A stretch of DNA of 64,000 nucleotides from Strigamia acuminata (lineage: Eukaryota; Arthropoda; Chilopoda; Geophilomorpha; Linotaeniidae): NCBI GenBank assembly GCA_949358305.1, contig OX442315.1:18936427-19000426 (forward strand), in the 5' to 3' direction. How positions within the stretch are numbered: position 1 is the stretch's first letter; each line of letters begins with the position of its first letter. The notes under the pieces were generated by a model. The model made no database searches. It saw only the letters and a program-made list of their open reading frames with translations, and had not been told where the DNA came from. The position numbers and the translations under genes were made by a program. Shown one piece after another: positions 51,101 to 64,000 of the stretch.

Positions 51101-51822
51101 GAGCGGGCAATGGCACACAAGTTTTTCCTTATATTTGCCTCGTCTTCGATTTGTTTGCTTTTTCTCTTCAGCGCCGCTAGTGCAAACATAGAAAGAGGAT
51201 ATCCGTCTTAAACAACGTCGCACAATACAATACAATAAACTGGGTTGAGACCATTTTTCCGTATATATCTACTCGATAAAATGATGGACCGATTTTGGTA
51301 ATAGCGCGTTTCCATTGGAATGAATAAATATTTCGTTCAATTTTGTTTGTTTTCGGTTCGATTCACGTTCCGGTAAGCAATTGAAATGCAAAGAAGCTGT
51401 TTAAAAAGTTTGTTTTCTTATCTTTTTTTGATAAAAAAAAAATGAGATTAGAGGGAAAAAATATTGGGCAAAAAAAAAAGATAATTTCTTTATTACATTT
51501 TTTTTAAAAGATTATTTTAGGAGAACTAAATTAACGCTTTTTTTTCCTATTGCGCCAAAACTGAAAATGATTTTAATTCTCATCATGTGATTTTTAAATT
51601 AAATTGTTCTATTGGAGCAAATTGTAAAATCATTAACAATCCATTCCTTCACTCAAGCTGAAATTAATTACATTTAAATTAATTTGATATATAAAAAAAA
51701 AAAACAAGTTATAATTAAATTTTTATGAAATGTTTATTTTTGTTATTAAAATATATAAAACGGATTTTGATGACTGTATGAGAAGATGAGGGAAGGATGG
51801 AAGCGTTAATTGGATACTTTGA

Positions 51823-51826
51823 CAGA

Positions 51827-51857
<31 letters not shown>
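51823..51857. repeat. (GA)n microsatellite
   Basis: About 17 GA dinucleotides with one interruption (GTGA). Confidence 0.95.
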
Positions 51858-54800
51858 GAAAGTGGTTCTATTTGAAAAAAGGAAATAAGTTTGTTTCGTG
51901 CACCTGGTCACCTTAAGGTGTGTGTACGTTGTTAGTCTAGTCCTATCTTTTAGAATATTGATTTTACCCTTGGAAGAGCAGAAGGGGCAGTTTGGATGGA
52001 AATGAGTCTCTCGTGTTCATACACACCAAACCAAATAAGAGGCCACGTATTTGAGCAGCTCGCGGAATGTCATTCAACGATGCTCGTAATTCAATTTCAT
52101 ATTAGCTTGACATCCTCTTCTAGTCAAGACTTTCTTTTATTTTTTTATTATTATTAAAAACTGGCTTTAGTGATTGATAAATTTTTTCCATGAGCGGTTA
52201 TTATCATCATCAGCCTTATGAGGATAAAATTGGATTTTGTAACAGAATGCAAACAAATTGTCAAGGAACAAAGCTCCATCTAATGCGCACTTATTTTGTA
52301 TTTGACAAACCTAACGCCCTCTGGAGCCCGCATGTCTTGACGGAGGTCATTTGTATTCAGATCATGGTTCGTTGTGGCCCTAGTACTTCTATAACCGGAG
52401 CGATTTGCATCGGTGCAGGCGGGAGTTTGCCTTAATCAAGAGCATTATGAGGCAAGGAGGACTCTGGGGAATAAACATTCTTTTCTACTCTTGGTCTGTC
52501 ACGTGCAAGTATGGAAGCAAGGCAGATGAATCGTGCCTTCGTGACTCTCATTTCCTGATTGCTCCCTCAAGTGGCAGTGGAAAAAAAGATTTGAACACCA
52601 ACTATATTTTGATAAATCTGAATGATTGTTGTTGTCCGGTTCCACGGCTCTGTTTCCTTTTCTTTTCTTTTTTTTTCTTTTTTCCTCTTTTCTCTTTTTC
52701 TTTTTTTTTGTATGTGGCAAATAAAAAGAAAAGTTTTAAAGAATATATCCGCTTATGGTAAAAGCTCCTCTTAAGATTCTTCCCTGCATGACTCGCACTT
52801 GTGTGAAAAAGTGCGGTGATTCAAATTGTTTTCTTAGGTTTGTTCCAATTAACGGAAAAATTGACTGCCTTAAGCAGATCACAGATGATTAGCAGTATTT
52901 TTATGTGCGAGCAAATAAACAAATTTGCGAATTTAAAGACGAGCATTAATTATTGATTTGGTTGTTGCTTTGTATTATTTTTCTTAATTGGATTAATTTT
53001 TTTTCTTTTGTTTTTGTTTATTTTGCGAATTGTGTTAGAAAATATTTGTAAAAGAAAAATAATTTTCAAATCGAGGAGGCATTTTTATTTTTATTTTTGC
53101 GTTTCTAAAGAAAATTCAATAAAGTGGAAATTGAATCGATTATGGAATAATAGTGCAAAATTCGCGGAATGTAATGAGTGTTAAGTGTTGGGCGCTTTGG
53201 CGTTGGTTCCTAAAGTTGGCTAACGAGAGAATAAACTTGGATTTGAAATCGATTTTTCTAGTGAAAAAGAGGGGAATGAGGGAGGTGGCGAGAGAGAAGG
53301 AATGCATTCTAAGTTCCGTTTCGGAACTGATATGAATTCTTTCATCGACCTTGGAGGCGTGGGTTTTTGTGGAAACTAGTAACTTTATAAGGGCAACAAC
53401 ACGTGTACTTGAATGGGATGGTATAAAAATGTAATCAGTTTCAGTTTGGCAGGCAACGCATGCACAAAGATTCATTGACAGCGAAACGCATTTCGTTTTT
53501 TTAAAAAGAAAAAGAGTTCGCGCTTCCTTTTAGTGCAAAGTTAAGGCGATAACCTAATTGCTGGTCAAAAACTGATTGGAGGCAGGGAGGAAGAAAAAAA
53601 AAGAGACGCCACCGCCAGTCGTAAATTGAGTGGCGTTCAAGCGTCCACTAATCAATTGTGGATGCTCCACTGCTCTCCGTCGCGCTGTTTGCAATTAAAC
53701 GAAAGAGATAGGGCTGCCATTAAAATCATGTTTCCGAACGGCAAAAGAATAAGAGAAAAAAGGGTTTTGTTCGAACGAGTCCGTTTGGCCTCAAGTGAAA
53801 GCGAAACAATTAACTTGTAAATGAGTGTGTTTGGTCGTTAAGTGGCATAAATTAGAGTTTGGAAATGCTATTCACGCCCGTTGTATTACAACAACTTTAA
53901 GTTTGGACTCGCACTTCGCAGCAAACTTGCACTTTTATGAACATTGTTTATTTATCATTTATTGCGCCCCCTACTGGTATCAATTTGTTGCAATGAAAAC
54001 TGAAGTGCAATTTATCACAGGTGGGTCTTGTCATCCATCATTTGAAATTTTCTCTTGCGCTGAAATTGTTGCAGAAAAAGTGCAAGCTGCTTTAAAACTT
54101 GAAGAAACGAAGAAAAAAGCGAAATACTGTACGTAGTTCAATTAATAAATGTCCGGATTTCTCTATGCCAAAGTTATTATTAATAGTGGAAAATATAGCA
54201 AGACAAACATAGCATGAGATAATTAAAACTGGATGCCGAAAGTTGTCAATTAATCATGGTAATAATTCACAAATCCAACGAAATGCGTGACAGTTCTTTG
54301 CTCGTAGGATGGCCATCCCTATTTATGGTTTGAAAAGTTGTGTACTGTATGAAATGTCATTTTAAAGTGTATGCCATCTCGCTAATGTGTTATCAATAAG
54401 GTTAATGACGTCGGGAGAGCAGATCTGAGAGCTGCAACTGCTATTGTCAGATGAATTAAGCGCAGCAGTCGTTTGCTGTTTGTATTTGCTCTGTATACGC
54501 TTTTTCATCCACTCGCACATGGAAACGGATAGGCCTGCTGTATGTAAATCAGTTTTGGCCATTGTCACATTTTCGTAAATATGCTGCAAATGACGTTCTA
54601 TATTTTACACAATGTGGACGAGCGTTGTTTTTGTGCGTTTCGTGGGATTGAGAAACCTCAGTGCAAAGAATTGTAACGAGGCTATTTGCTCTGTGATGAG
54701 AATTCGAAGTGAGGAAGCACGCACGATTTGTTCCCTCCCAGCTGTGGTATCAAACCTATGATTGCTTTTTCGAACAGTATTTAAAAACAAATTATCTTTG

Positions 54801-57800
54801 GGTAATTGGTTTTGTTGTTGGGTATTGTTTTGAGTATAAATTTCTTTTAAATAGCGGTAAACCGAGTAAAGTTAGGGCGAGAACCCGTGAATGTGACGCT
54901 CTTTGACAAGAAAATCTATGAGTGTGGGCAGAACTGGCCAACACACTCTGAGAAAAAAATGTTTAGCCGGTAGAATCGGGTTGTAACCTTTATCTCCCTT
55001 GTGGTCAGAAGGTAATGCTAGATAGTTGCTATATTTTTCTACAAGTCGCAGCGAGAGAACAAAGCTGGGGGAGAAACATGTAATCCTTTCTGAAAATGAA
55101 AAAGTCGAAAAATTGCCGAAATGGATGGAATTTCAAAATTGCATGCAGGTTTAATCAAATAAAATGCATTATTTATTTATTTGTTTTCTTTTCTCTTTTT
55201 TCTTTCGCTTTCGGGTTTATCGTTTTAAAGGTATTTTGAACTGGCTGGAGAATTGAAGTGCATCTACTGATCTAGAATAGAATGTGCGAGGATCCTTTTG
55301 TGAGAAATGCTAGGTTTAACAACAAATCTCTGTTTCAGAGTTGTACTTTTCTATTGCCACTGCTTTTAGTATCAGTAAAAAGAAAACTGGATAGTAGAAT
55401 CTCTGAATTTAGAGCTGTTTGAGCAGTGGTTATGTTTGTGCACTCACCATTTACCTGTCGTTCTTTCTCACATCGATTATTTTGCAATTTGTCAGAGGAA
55501 GAGCTTGGTTGGTTGTGCATTAAGAAAATTAATGCAAATTTAGCCTTGTTCCTCAGATAAGTTGGTTGGCAAATGGTACTTTTTTCCGTGTATAGACGCG
55601 TGGGTATGCATATAAAAAACGAAAATAAGGGTTGCTACGCCTTGCCTTCTGCCTTTTAACGATGAGGTGTAATAAATTCACTATACAGATGTTAAGACAT
55701 AAAAAAAATCCATTTTCAGCGGTCAAAAGAAGAAGAAGAAAAAAAAGCAAGGAATAGAACGAAAGCAAAAACTAAAACTGCGTGAGGCAAGTTGTTTTTA
55801 TAAGTGGTAAAGTGTGTACACGCTGTGCGAAGATGTAAAGGTCCCAGTTGACCAAACTGGTCATTCCTTAAGCGACTCGCCTTGTTTACTTTTTTTCACT
55901 TTCTATCACTGAGCAACTTGTAAAAAAAAAGGTCCGCACCGATAAAAAAAAATTAACTGAGGGAAAAAGACCAAGCGAATGTCCCTTTGGACGCAATTAT
56001 CTCATGTGTTAAGCTGTTTTTCGTTTCTTTATTCTTACTTTGCTACCCTATATAATTTTCTCTCTTCTTTTCTTGATGAAATAACATCGTTAAAAAAAAT
56101 TGTGAAACTCGTAAAAGAAGTGTACATCGACATCTTACACACAAGTTGGTAACAAATTGTGGAGGGAAATTACGGTAGTAAAGTAAACAAAAATATTATG
56201 ATAAAAGTGGAATTGATAAAAGCAATAATAAAAAAAAATACGGAGTATTTCATTTGGTGATTTTTTCATGATTTTTAATGGATTTGTCGTGTTTTCGAAG
56301 TTTCGTTGATGCAATCATGGATTTTCACTCAGCCAGTATTGGTCAGTAAATGTTAAAAAGATAGCAAAAGCATATGAAATTAAATTGCGTCTTGCTGTAA
56401 TTTGAATAAAGTGCTAACTTTTGAATGAAAAATCGATTTGTTTACGACTGCAAATATTCCAATTTTAGCCAAGTGAACATATTGAATAGCGCTTTCCTTT
56501 TGTCCAGCACTTGGGTCATCCATTTTCAATGGCGACGAATCCAATCCAAGCTGAACTTTGACGGAGGAGAGCGCAGGGAGGGGCGAAAGCTGTCACTGAT
56601 TACATTTGATTTGTAGTAGCGGAGGCCTTTTCCACTTGGTTCGTTCGCACTGAATAGTCGAGCCATTTTTTCCACGCTCGCGCAGTCGTCATCCTAAATG
56701 CCAGTGTTAGAGTAGAATGAGCTGTTGCCAAGCTTAAAGGTCGGGACCGATCGAAGTCGACTTGATTGTGGCGATTTCTCTAGGGCTTGTCACGCCTGGC
56801 ATGCCACTAGCACACGTGGCCCTCAAAAGCAAGAAGAAGGCAGTCAATGTCACGTTTCCTTAAACGCCCCCTTTTCCGTCCCACAACTTCATTACTTCCT
56901 GCCTCTGGATACCGGAGTCAGTGGACTTCATCATTCGCTTTCCCCGCATGCCACTCTTTTCAATTCCAGACTCCACCCCGCGCTTTCAGGTGCTTGAAAA
57001 TGCGAGTTGGGAGGAGTGAACTATTCTTGGGTCTGTCATTTTGACTTTACCAATAGGGGACAAATTGCTGGTTATTATATTGCTGCGTAATTCCTTCGTA
57101 TATTGCATGCGAGATTATAAACCGCAATGATATTTTCATTTGGCGCGAATCCAGTTTACTTTAAGACGAAATTTGGCTTTGCGTTGGACCTCAGCATTGT
57201 GGTGTGTTCACTTTGTATTCATTTGGCGTCCAGCTTCATATACAAGGACGGAAATGCGCATCCATCATCTCTTATGTGCAATACGCAAACGTACAATTTT
57301 TCTTCTTTCCTACGTTTAATGCTCGGTTGGCCAAGTCTGTTTTTAATTCAAGGGTGAAGAGTTCCAAATCATTTCGAAAAAATGCAAGGTTACGAGCGAA
57401 AGATTTTTTTTTCCTTCTCGTTTCCTCATTCAAAATGGATTTCAATCTCGTTCTGGCAGCCATGCAAGTTTTTAAAATACATTTTAAGATATTTTTTTGC
57501 ATTGTGCATTAAGAATGTCACTCATTTTCAAAAATGGATTTGACTATTTGAATCAATTTTTCGATGCAAGTTTTGCGCCGTCGCTTGATATTAGACGAAG
57601 AGATTTTCGGGTTTTACAATATGATATACGAAAGAGATTGAAAATAATGGTCTGGTGAGAGTGCTTAAAATTAGAATACCCTGCACTTGTAATATATTCA
57701 TTGATTGAATCCCCGTGATGCTTGTATATAGAAAATGCTCTCGTTCAACTTTTTCTCCTCTTTTGCTCAATTTAGTTTATCGTGAAGGGGATAAGCGGTG

Positions 57801-60800
57801 TGCAGGAGGGGCCAAGGTAGTTATTTTCAGCAGTAAATGGGTGAAGGGAATTCTTTTCCCCAATCGCGCAATAAAGTGTATTTTTTTTTTCTTTTTTCTT
57901 TAAAACTGCCACAATTCCCAGGTTGAGTATTAAATTTTGTCGACTGTTCATCCTGTCATTGATTCTGTTTCCAAAATTTTGAAATGTAATGTGACAATAT
58001 AATGTCGTCGAGGAGAGAGGGAGAGATGGGAGGGAAAGGTGGAATAGTTTTTTTCCCCCCTTCTTCTACAACAAAAAAAAAAAGCTTTAGCCAAGCCGAG
58101 ATCATTAAATCAAGAAAATCCGATTTATTTATTTTTTTTCCACTTTTCATTCTTTTTTCCCTCCTCTTTTTTGAATATTTTTCAACCAAAGAATATATTG
58201 ATTTTTTTTTCATTTTTTTTTTCATTTGGGTTATTGGAAAGTTTTTTTTTTTTATTATTTATTTTTAAATTAGGAAGGAAAACTTGTGATGTTTATTGAC
58301 TTTGTTGAAAACAACACAGCGCGCAGATTGTTAAACAAATAGAACAATTCGTGAGGGTAAAAACTAGGAGGATTAATCGTCTAAGGGATTATTTTCATTC
58401 AGGAATGGGGAAATGGAAACAATGTATTGTGTTATTGTGAGGGAAGTCGCCTTATTTGCTAATTGAATTGAAAAAATAAGAAACAAGCTCGAGTTGATTG
58501 TATGCAAAACAAGGTAAGGTAACATTTACAATCGAAATGTTTAATTAGTACTGCTGAGTAAATCCACTGCACGTTTCAATCAATCCAGGTTTGCACTTCA
58601 GACTCAATTTCCAAGCTACTTCAAATTCAAGTCCGTGGTAGTTCGCGGGGTTAAAGATCGTTACATTGCAAAAATCTTTACAAACATTTTTAATTAATTC
58701 TTATCCAAATTGGACCTCATTTCCATGAGCGAGAATTAAATATTAAGAGATTTTTTTTCTATTATCTTGCACAGATCTCCAAATGCAATTTCAAATAATA
58801 ATAAATAATAAAATATATTTTTTTTTATTTTGAGACAGGTGAATTGGATTTTTTTTTATCAAAAATTTAACATTTGAAAATGCAAAAATAATTGCTTCAC
58901 ATTTTTTTTTATTACTTTTTTGTTGCCGTAAACTTTGTATTTTTGCATAGCTATGTGTCAATATTTAACGAAAGACGCTCGGCGTCCCATACTGCAGCTT
59001 AATGCTTGACATTTTTTGACCTAGCAAAGCAGGGCGTTCTGAGTACTTGGTTCGTAATGCCGGTTGCCTTCAGTGGGACTTCTATGGCTGCGTAATGGCG
59101 TCGTCGTGAATTTCAATGTTACTCATCTCTTTCTCTCTTTCTCTCTTTTCTCTTTCTCTTTTCTATTCTGTTTTTTCTTTTTCTTTTTCATTATTATTTT
59201 ATACACAAAAAAAAACACTGATAGTTCCATAATCCCGAAAAAAAATAAGAAAAATAAATTGTCTGAATTTCGAATTAAGTTTTTTTAAAAAAAAGAATTT
59301 AAAAAAAAAAAACAAACATATCCTTTTTTTAAGCGTCAATAAAATGTGAAATTTTTGTTTGTAGTTGAATCAAGAAACAGTTAAGTGTTGTCCTCCAGCG
59401 CACAATGCTGGATAAATGCCAAAAGACCTCCCGTTGTGTATGCCAACCGATATTTAGAGCCAAGCAATGGCTAATTAGTGAGACCAAACGATGTGACAGA
59501 GTTTTCATTGAAAAGTCCAAAAGGTTGGCTTTTTGCAATCCTTTAATGCCTTCAGAGCACCGCCTTACGACAATAAAATGCCATTTGCACGATACTTTTC
59601 ATTTAATGCTAAATGGTGCATTCCATGATAAACACATTTATCCGTTACCGACGGAAAAAAAATAACATTTTACCCATCAATCAAGTTATTCAACTGTTTA
59701 TCGGGACTTGTCAAGACTTGAAGTGAAGTTCTATAATGTATTTTTCACTTTGGGCTCACTTCATCAGGCTACAGCTGTGAGCAAGATGTAGCCCTAATGG
59801 ACAGCTTAGTAGTATATGCCCACAGCTCCTCATGAACTTCTCAAAAAAATCAATTGCAAGATTTTTTCTCCTGCTGACTAATCTAACATGTACTGTCAGT
59901 GCTCTTTTTTCGTTTTCAGCTTCTAAACATAGAGAAAAATGTTCGAAACTAAAAGTATGCCTGGCGATTGTCATGCTGGCAGTCCATTTCCTTTGAAAAC
60001 GAACTCATGTTGAACCAATTCATCATCGTGTCTTGTCACTGTGACGTGAATCTATTTTGAAAAGTTGTTTTCGTATGGAAATTAGTGAACGTGCGCTGAA
60101 GTAAACATTTGGTTGAAAGTATTTTATGAATTTTATGTTATAGCTAAAATTTAAAATCTTAATTTTCAGTTTATTAGCTTCGTTTAAAGTTGTTGCGCGG
60201 CTTTTATTCAGACGATAATTTGGAGAAAACTTACAGATCAAGTGTTGACAGCAACAGAAATGGGATTTTATCTCGTTCGAATCGACTTTAGTAGCGTGAA
60301 GTTTTTGTTCATCCAAGATGCTTGTTAGAATTGTCTTTATGACGAAAGCGATTATTAAAATCTTTTCCGCAATTATTCGCAAATTTTATTGCAAGAAGAA
60401 AAAAGTTTATTGGTTTTTTTTATTTGTGAATATTTTGTCAAGTGAGCTAAAATGTCGGGTACGGGTTTATGAGATTTGGTTTGTGAAGCTTTATCTTTTG
60501 TTCTTGGAAATTACTCATTCATTTGATCCGTGTATTCTTCTTCATCTATTGTTCGTGTACATGCGATAAGAGGAACTGACGAATTACGAGCGAGATATGA
60601 GCTGGCAAGACCAATATTCAGGTCAGTTGTGGTCAGAATGAGCAGTCCTTCTCTCGGCAAACGACCTGCACTTACACCTGCTTGGCAATAATAACACAGA
60701 GCAATTTTCTGCTTCATGTGAGCCAAGCAAGAAATGATGAAGTTGTGGACGAGTAACCAGCAAGAACTAAATATTTCATAAGGCTCGGTTTAGACCATGC

Positions 60801-60885
60801 TCTTTTGTTTTGTTTTTGTTTGTTTTAGCTGTTTTTTTTAATCCCTTTGACATTTTACATCCCAATTTTCGAGCTGTTTTTTTGG

Positions 60886-60978
60886 AAATAATAAAATAAT
60901 AATAAATAAATAAATAAATAATAAATTTTTACGATAAAATTTATTTATTTATTTATTTAATTAATTTATTTATTATTT
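60886..60978. repeat. (AAAT)n facing (ATTT)n, self-complementary
   Basis: AATAAATAAATAAATAAATA is followed within about 20 bp by TTATTTATTTATTTATTTAA, so single strands would fold into a long A/T hairpin. Confidence 0.9.
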
Positions 60979-61845
60979 TTTGTTCGGCACTTAAAAACAG
61001 ATTTAAAAACAAAAAGAAGAAAGAGAAAAAAAAGTGACAAGGGACAGGGGGGAGCTGAAACTAGACCAAATTAGGTAAGCTCAAAAAGAGCTCTTCCAAG
61101 GACTCTACATCCTAAAATCCCTATATATAAATCATAGCTAGCGTCATCTGTTACGACAAAAAGTGATGAATATGAATTAGAGTTGTAAAAAAAAGAGAAT
61201 TCCACTTTTTAAAAAGGTGATATCACTTTCCATATTTTTGTATAAATAAAATATGTGACCTTGCCAGTTTGAATCTGAATATACCCATTAACGACCAGTG
61301 ATATGGAATGATTTACATGACTACGTATGGTCTAGAGTTTTTCAGTTTGAAACGTACACTGGAGCAGGCTGCTCGTGCGTTCTCATCGATCAGTGAGACC
61401 CTCTTGAACAGTCCTCTTCCATTTCCTTTCCCCCCCTCTCCAGGCTAGCGCTATCTAGTGCCAAGTGGACAGAAATCCTTTAAATCAAGAACCTGCCTCT
61501 GTCTATGACTTTGGCATCCTCTATTCCTTAATGCTCTGTCTCTTACCACTATAACAATCTTAGAGAAACTATGGTACGTTCTCGTTCAGTGTCGTTATTG
61601 AAGATTGTGGACTGCTTTTCGACGCGCATGACAGATAGAGCCGAGTGAAACTTGTGCATGGGAGAACATCACACGCGAGCAATTTTATTCACATAATCCA
61701 GCTTATGTAATATCGCCTTGCAAATAAAGCTTGTGGATATATTAAAGATTTTCTTGTTCTATCGAGATTAAAAATTTATTCATTATGTGGTCTTTACACG
61801 CTAAAACGAAAACTAGAAATATTTGGAAAAGAAAGATATTGTTAT

Positions 61846-62108
61846 TACCGTATTTTACCAAATAAGAGCCGCGGCTCTTATTGAAAACTGCCACTTTGAG
61901 CTGCGGCTTTAATTTGGGGGCGGCTCCAATTCGGGGGCGGCTCTTATTTTAAATAGTGGCCAATACCGTACTATTACGTTCATTGAACGTATATAGCCGC
62001 GGCTACTATTCGAGGGCGGCTCTTATATCAAGTCGCCTATCTCGGCCGCGGCTACAATTCGAGGGCGGCTACAATTCGAGAGCGACTCTTATTCGGTAAA
62101 ATACGGTA
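61846..62108. mobile_element. 263-bp MITE with TACCGTATTTTACC termini
   Basis: TACCGTATTTTACCAAATAA at the left and, inverted, TACCGTATTTTACCGAATAA at the right differ at one base. The interior repeats GAGGGCGGCTCTTAT and GGCCGCGGCT motifs. Its terminal TACCGTA resembles the 28041 element, hinting at one transposase for both families. Confidence 0.88.
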
Positions 62109-64000
62109 ATTTTATTTTTACTGTTTATAACATGTTATAATTTTATTTGTAATATTTTTGTTGTTACTGTATTTTTTCTGCTTAATGTTTACTCTTGCAT
62201 TTTTGTGTTTGTGTGTGCGTGTGTGTACTGTTCCCATGAGTGACATAAAGAGGAAAAGTGCAGAAGAGAAGCATCATTGTGATGACAACAACAGGAAAAA
62301 GTTTGTTTTTTTCTTTTAAAATATATTTTTGTTGCTCTGTGTTTATTTTGGTACATTTTTACCTGTCTCGTCACTTGGTATTATAGACCATAAGAAAAAA
62401 AGTGTAAAACTGGGCAAAGAGAAGAGGAAGAAGAAATTTTATGTAATTAGGTAATGGGCAAATCTTAAGAGAAGGGGATGGGAAAAAGAAGCCACATGTG
62501 CTCGATCCAGTATAGTAACCGATTTAGCAACAGCTTTTGCTCATGCTTCAATGCGGAAAGTGTTTTGTGGAGCGGAACAGCGGCCTCATCAACAACCAAT
62601 GTACTTCACTTATTATTAGCAAAGCAAACCAGGAGGAATAAAAAGGAGTAGCCAAATTTGAAGAAAAGAAATCTCTGCCCTTGCACTACTGAATAATAAA
62701 AGGAAATTCTTGTAGTCTGCTTGAAAATGATGAGAAGATGGGGGTTAAGTGGGTGATCCTCACCAGGCGTCTTAGGATAGTGGCAATAAAAGAAATTCTT
62801 ATTACATTTGCGGTGAGAAGGGGCCAATTGTGCAGCATTCAATCGTGTGGAGAGTGCAATATGAGCGGTAAAGTTTTTTTTATTTTTTTTTATTTTTTTA
62901 TTTTTTTTATTTTTTTTTATTTTATTTTATTTTTTATTATTTTTTATTTTATGTTTTATTCTTTTTTTTTCATTTTTATTTTTATTTTAACACTTATGAG
63001 GGGATAAATTTACGCTTTATTTTATTTGGTCGGATATACAGAAGATGTGATAATGAATTTGAAGTTGGTCGAGTATATTTACGGAAGAAAGAGTTAATTT
63101 AGCAAGGAGATGCAGTGGTGCTAGGTTGTGAAATTATCATGAGAATGAAAATGAACATATTTGCTCTCGTTTTCAGTCACCTTTCATTGTGCGCGATGAG
63201 GAACGAAAACAAAAGAACAAAACAGATGCACTCGTTTGAAAAGTTTTCATTTCTCTTTCATAGATACGCATCAAAAGAATTTGAACACCAATCTAAACAA
63301 GATTAAAGTGCGCAAACGTAAATCATTTTGCCTTTCTTGCAAATTAAACGATTCTTTGCTGCTATAATCACGTTAACATCACACACATAACAGGCAAATA
63401 TCGTAAAAGTGCGCACTGTGTTTAGTTTTTAATGAGTCGCGCCTCATTACCTCGCTTAATATAACACAGTATGAGCCCTTTAAATAAAATTAATAATCAT
63501 TTGGGAGGCTGTCAGTAAGTCAATTTCTGCGTTGGTGGTATTTCTGGAATTTACAAATCGATTTACTTCCTTCCTTTCTTTCTTTCTTTCTTTTTTAGGT
63601 CTCGGATTTGAACCAACCCAGTCTTTTCGTTCACAGCTCACTGTCATTATAAGCATTGCTGATGGTCAGTGACCAAAGCTTAGTGGACTCCAGGCGCCCC
63701 AACTTATCCTCAATCTTCAGGGACGCGATGGGCAGAGATGAGCTAAAGTCAGACAGTGAGGAATGCGCTTTCCCGTCTAGTCACTGGGATGAGAGAATTT
63801 GCTTAGTGGATCTGAAGTCTCATCCTCGATTTGTGGCTGGAAACGCACAGGGCATAGACTACTCGAATAAACTGGTATCATAAAACTACACACGATTCTA
63901 AAATATTTTATTTAAGTCACAGGGTATCTAACTTGTATTCAATTTGCCAATTTTACCACACAAAAAAATAATCATGTCTAGCGATATGCCAATTGCAAAT
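62109..64000. other. Right end of window: low-complexity and unassigned DNA
   Basis: T-rich low-complexity DNA at 62872-62992 and a (TTTC)n run at 63565-63591. The latter is followed by a tRNA-type B-box on the minus strand and by an unassigned 75-codon open stretch (63656-63883). No gene can be called. Confidence 0.45.
63604..63614 (-). promoter_or_regulatory. tRNA-type B-box next to a (GAAA)n tail: possible SINE end
   Basis: On the minus strand the site reads GGTTCAAATCC, an exact RNA polymerase III B-box. It is followed 8 bp later by an A-rich GAAA repeat, as at the 3' end of a tRNA-derived SINE. No clear A-box is visible 40-60 bp upstream and no cloverleaf folds, so this is not a tRNA gene. 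Confidence 0.3.

Larger units (their letters stand above)
48171..61845. other. Long non-coding region, part 2
   Basis: No supportable gene on either strand. It contains a (GA)n run at 51823-51857, T/C-rich tracts at 52660-52710 and 59128-59190, and an (AAAT)n/(ATTT)n inverted pair at 60886-60978. Patches of higher GC at 56640-57010 and 61350-61620 hold no frame with splice borders I trust. Short frames here look like chance frames in A/T-rich DNA. Confidence 0.5.

Noticed and set aside
53626-54136. Two adjacent plus-strand frames of 64 and 103 codons
   Set aside because: Different frames, no splice sites joining them, no recognisable motif.
56725-57044. Pro/Ser/His-rich overlapping frames
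   Set aside because: Composition reflects a local GC rise; no conserved motif, no acceptor or donor in phase.
57956-58268. Lys-rich or Phe-rich frames on both strands
   Set aside because: Translation of poly-A/poly-T low-complexity DNA.

Overview
The window reads as nuclear DNA of an intron-rich, AT-rich invertebrate animal. Every recognisable gene is split by introns with GT..AG borders, many only 60-110 bp long. The three firm orthologues are a ciliary LRR protein, cytosolic Hsc70 and a class I myosin; these are metazoan genes, and long non-coding stretches hold small inverted-repeat DNA transposons. Nothing suggests a prokaryote, organelle or vertebrate. I cannot name the species or safely choose the phylum.

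Layout. (1) 280-2142, minus: CFAP410 (C21orf2/LRRC76-like), seven coding exons, complete. Its stop is followed in frame by 78 more open codons (43-279). (2) 2489-3905, plus: an intact five-exon gene of 175 codons ('copy A') that starts like Hsc70 and then departs from it. (3) About 4385-5900, plus: a second, decaying member ('copy B'), stopped by an expanded GAA/AAG run that codes for a poly-lysine tail. (4) 6855-9029, minus: the parental hsc70 gene, four coding exons, 648 aa ending EEVD, with a 5'-UTR intron, a TATA box and a perfect heat-shock element. Copies A and B share the hsc70 5'-UTR, 5'-UTR intron and first codons, and point towards hsc70. (5) 11934-36818, minus: a myosin-I gene, best matched to MYO1B/MYO1A, of which I could phase 28 coding exons (1155 aa). 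It includes a 14-nt micro-exon, a long disordered insertion in the lever arm and a 10.5-kb first intron. (6) 36852-64000: about 27 kb with no coding gene I can support, only MITEs, low-complexity DNA and a few short palindromes.

The most striking signal is the copy A/copy B pair. Between the two copies the introns and the 5' leader are nearly identical, while the protein-coding exons are strongly diverged. This is the reverse of normal gene evolution and is what recurrent positive selection on protein sequence leaves behind. The pair looks like a young Hsc70-derived family that kept hsc70 transcript architecture and the first phosphate-binding loop but gave up the chaperone fold.

All exon borders were worked out by hand from splice consensus, reading phase and remembered family sequence. 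No alignment or database search was run. Individual borders could be off by a few bases, although total coding lengths are multiples of three for all four genes.
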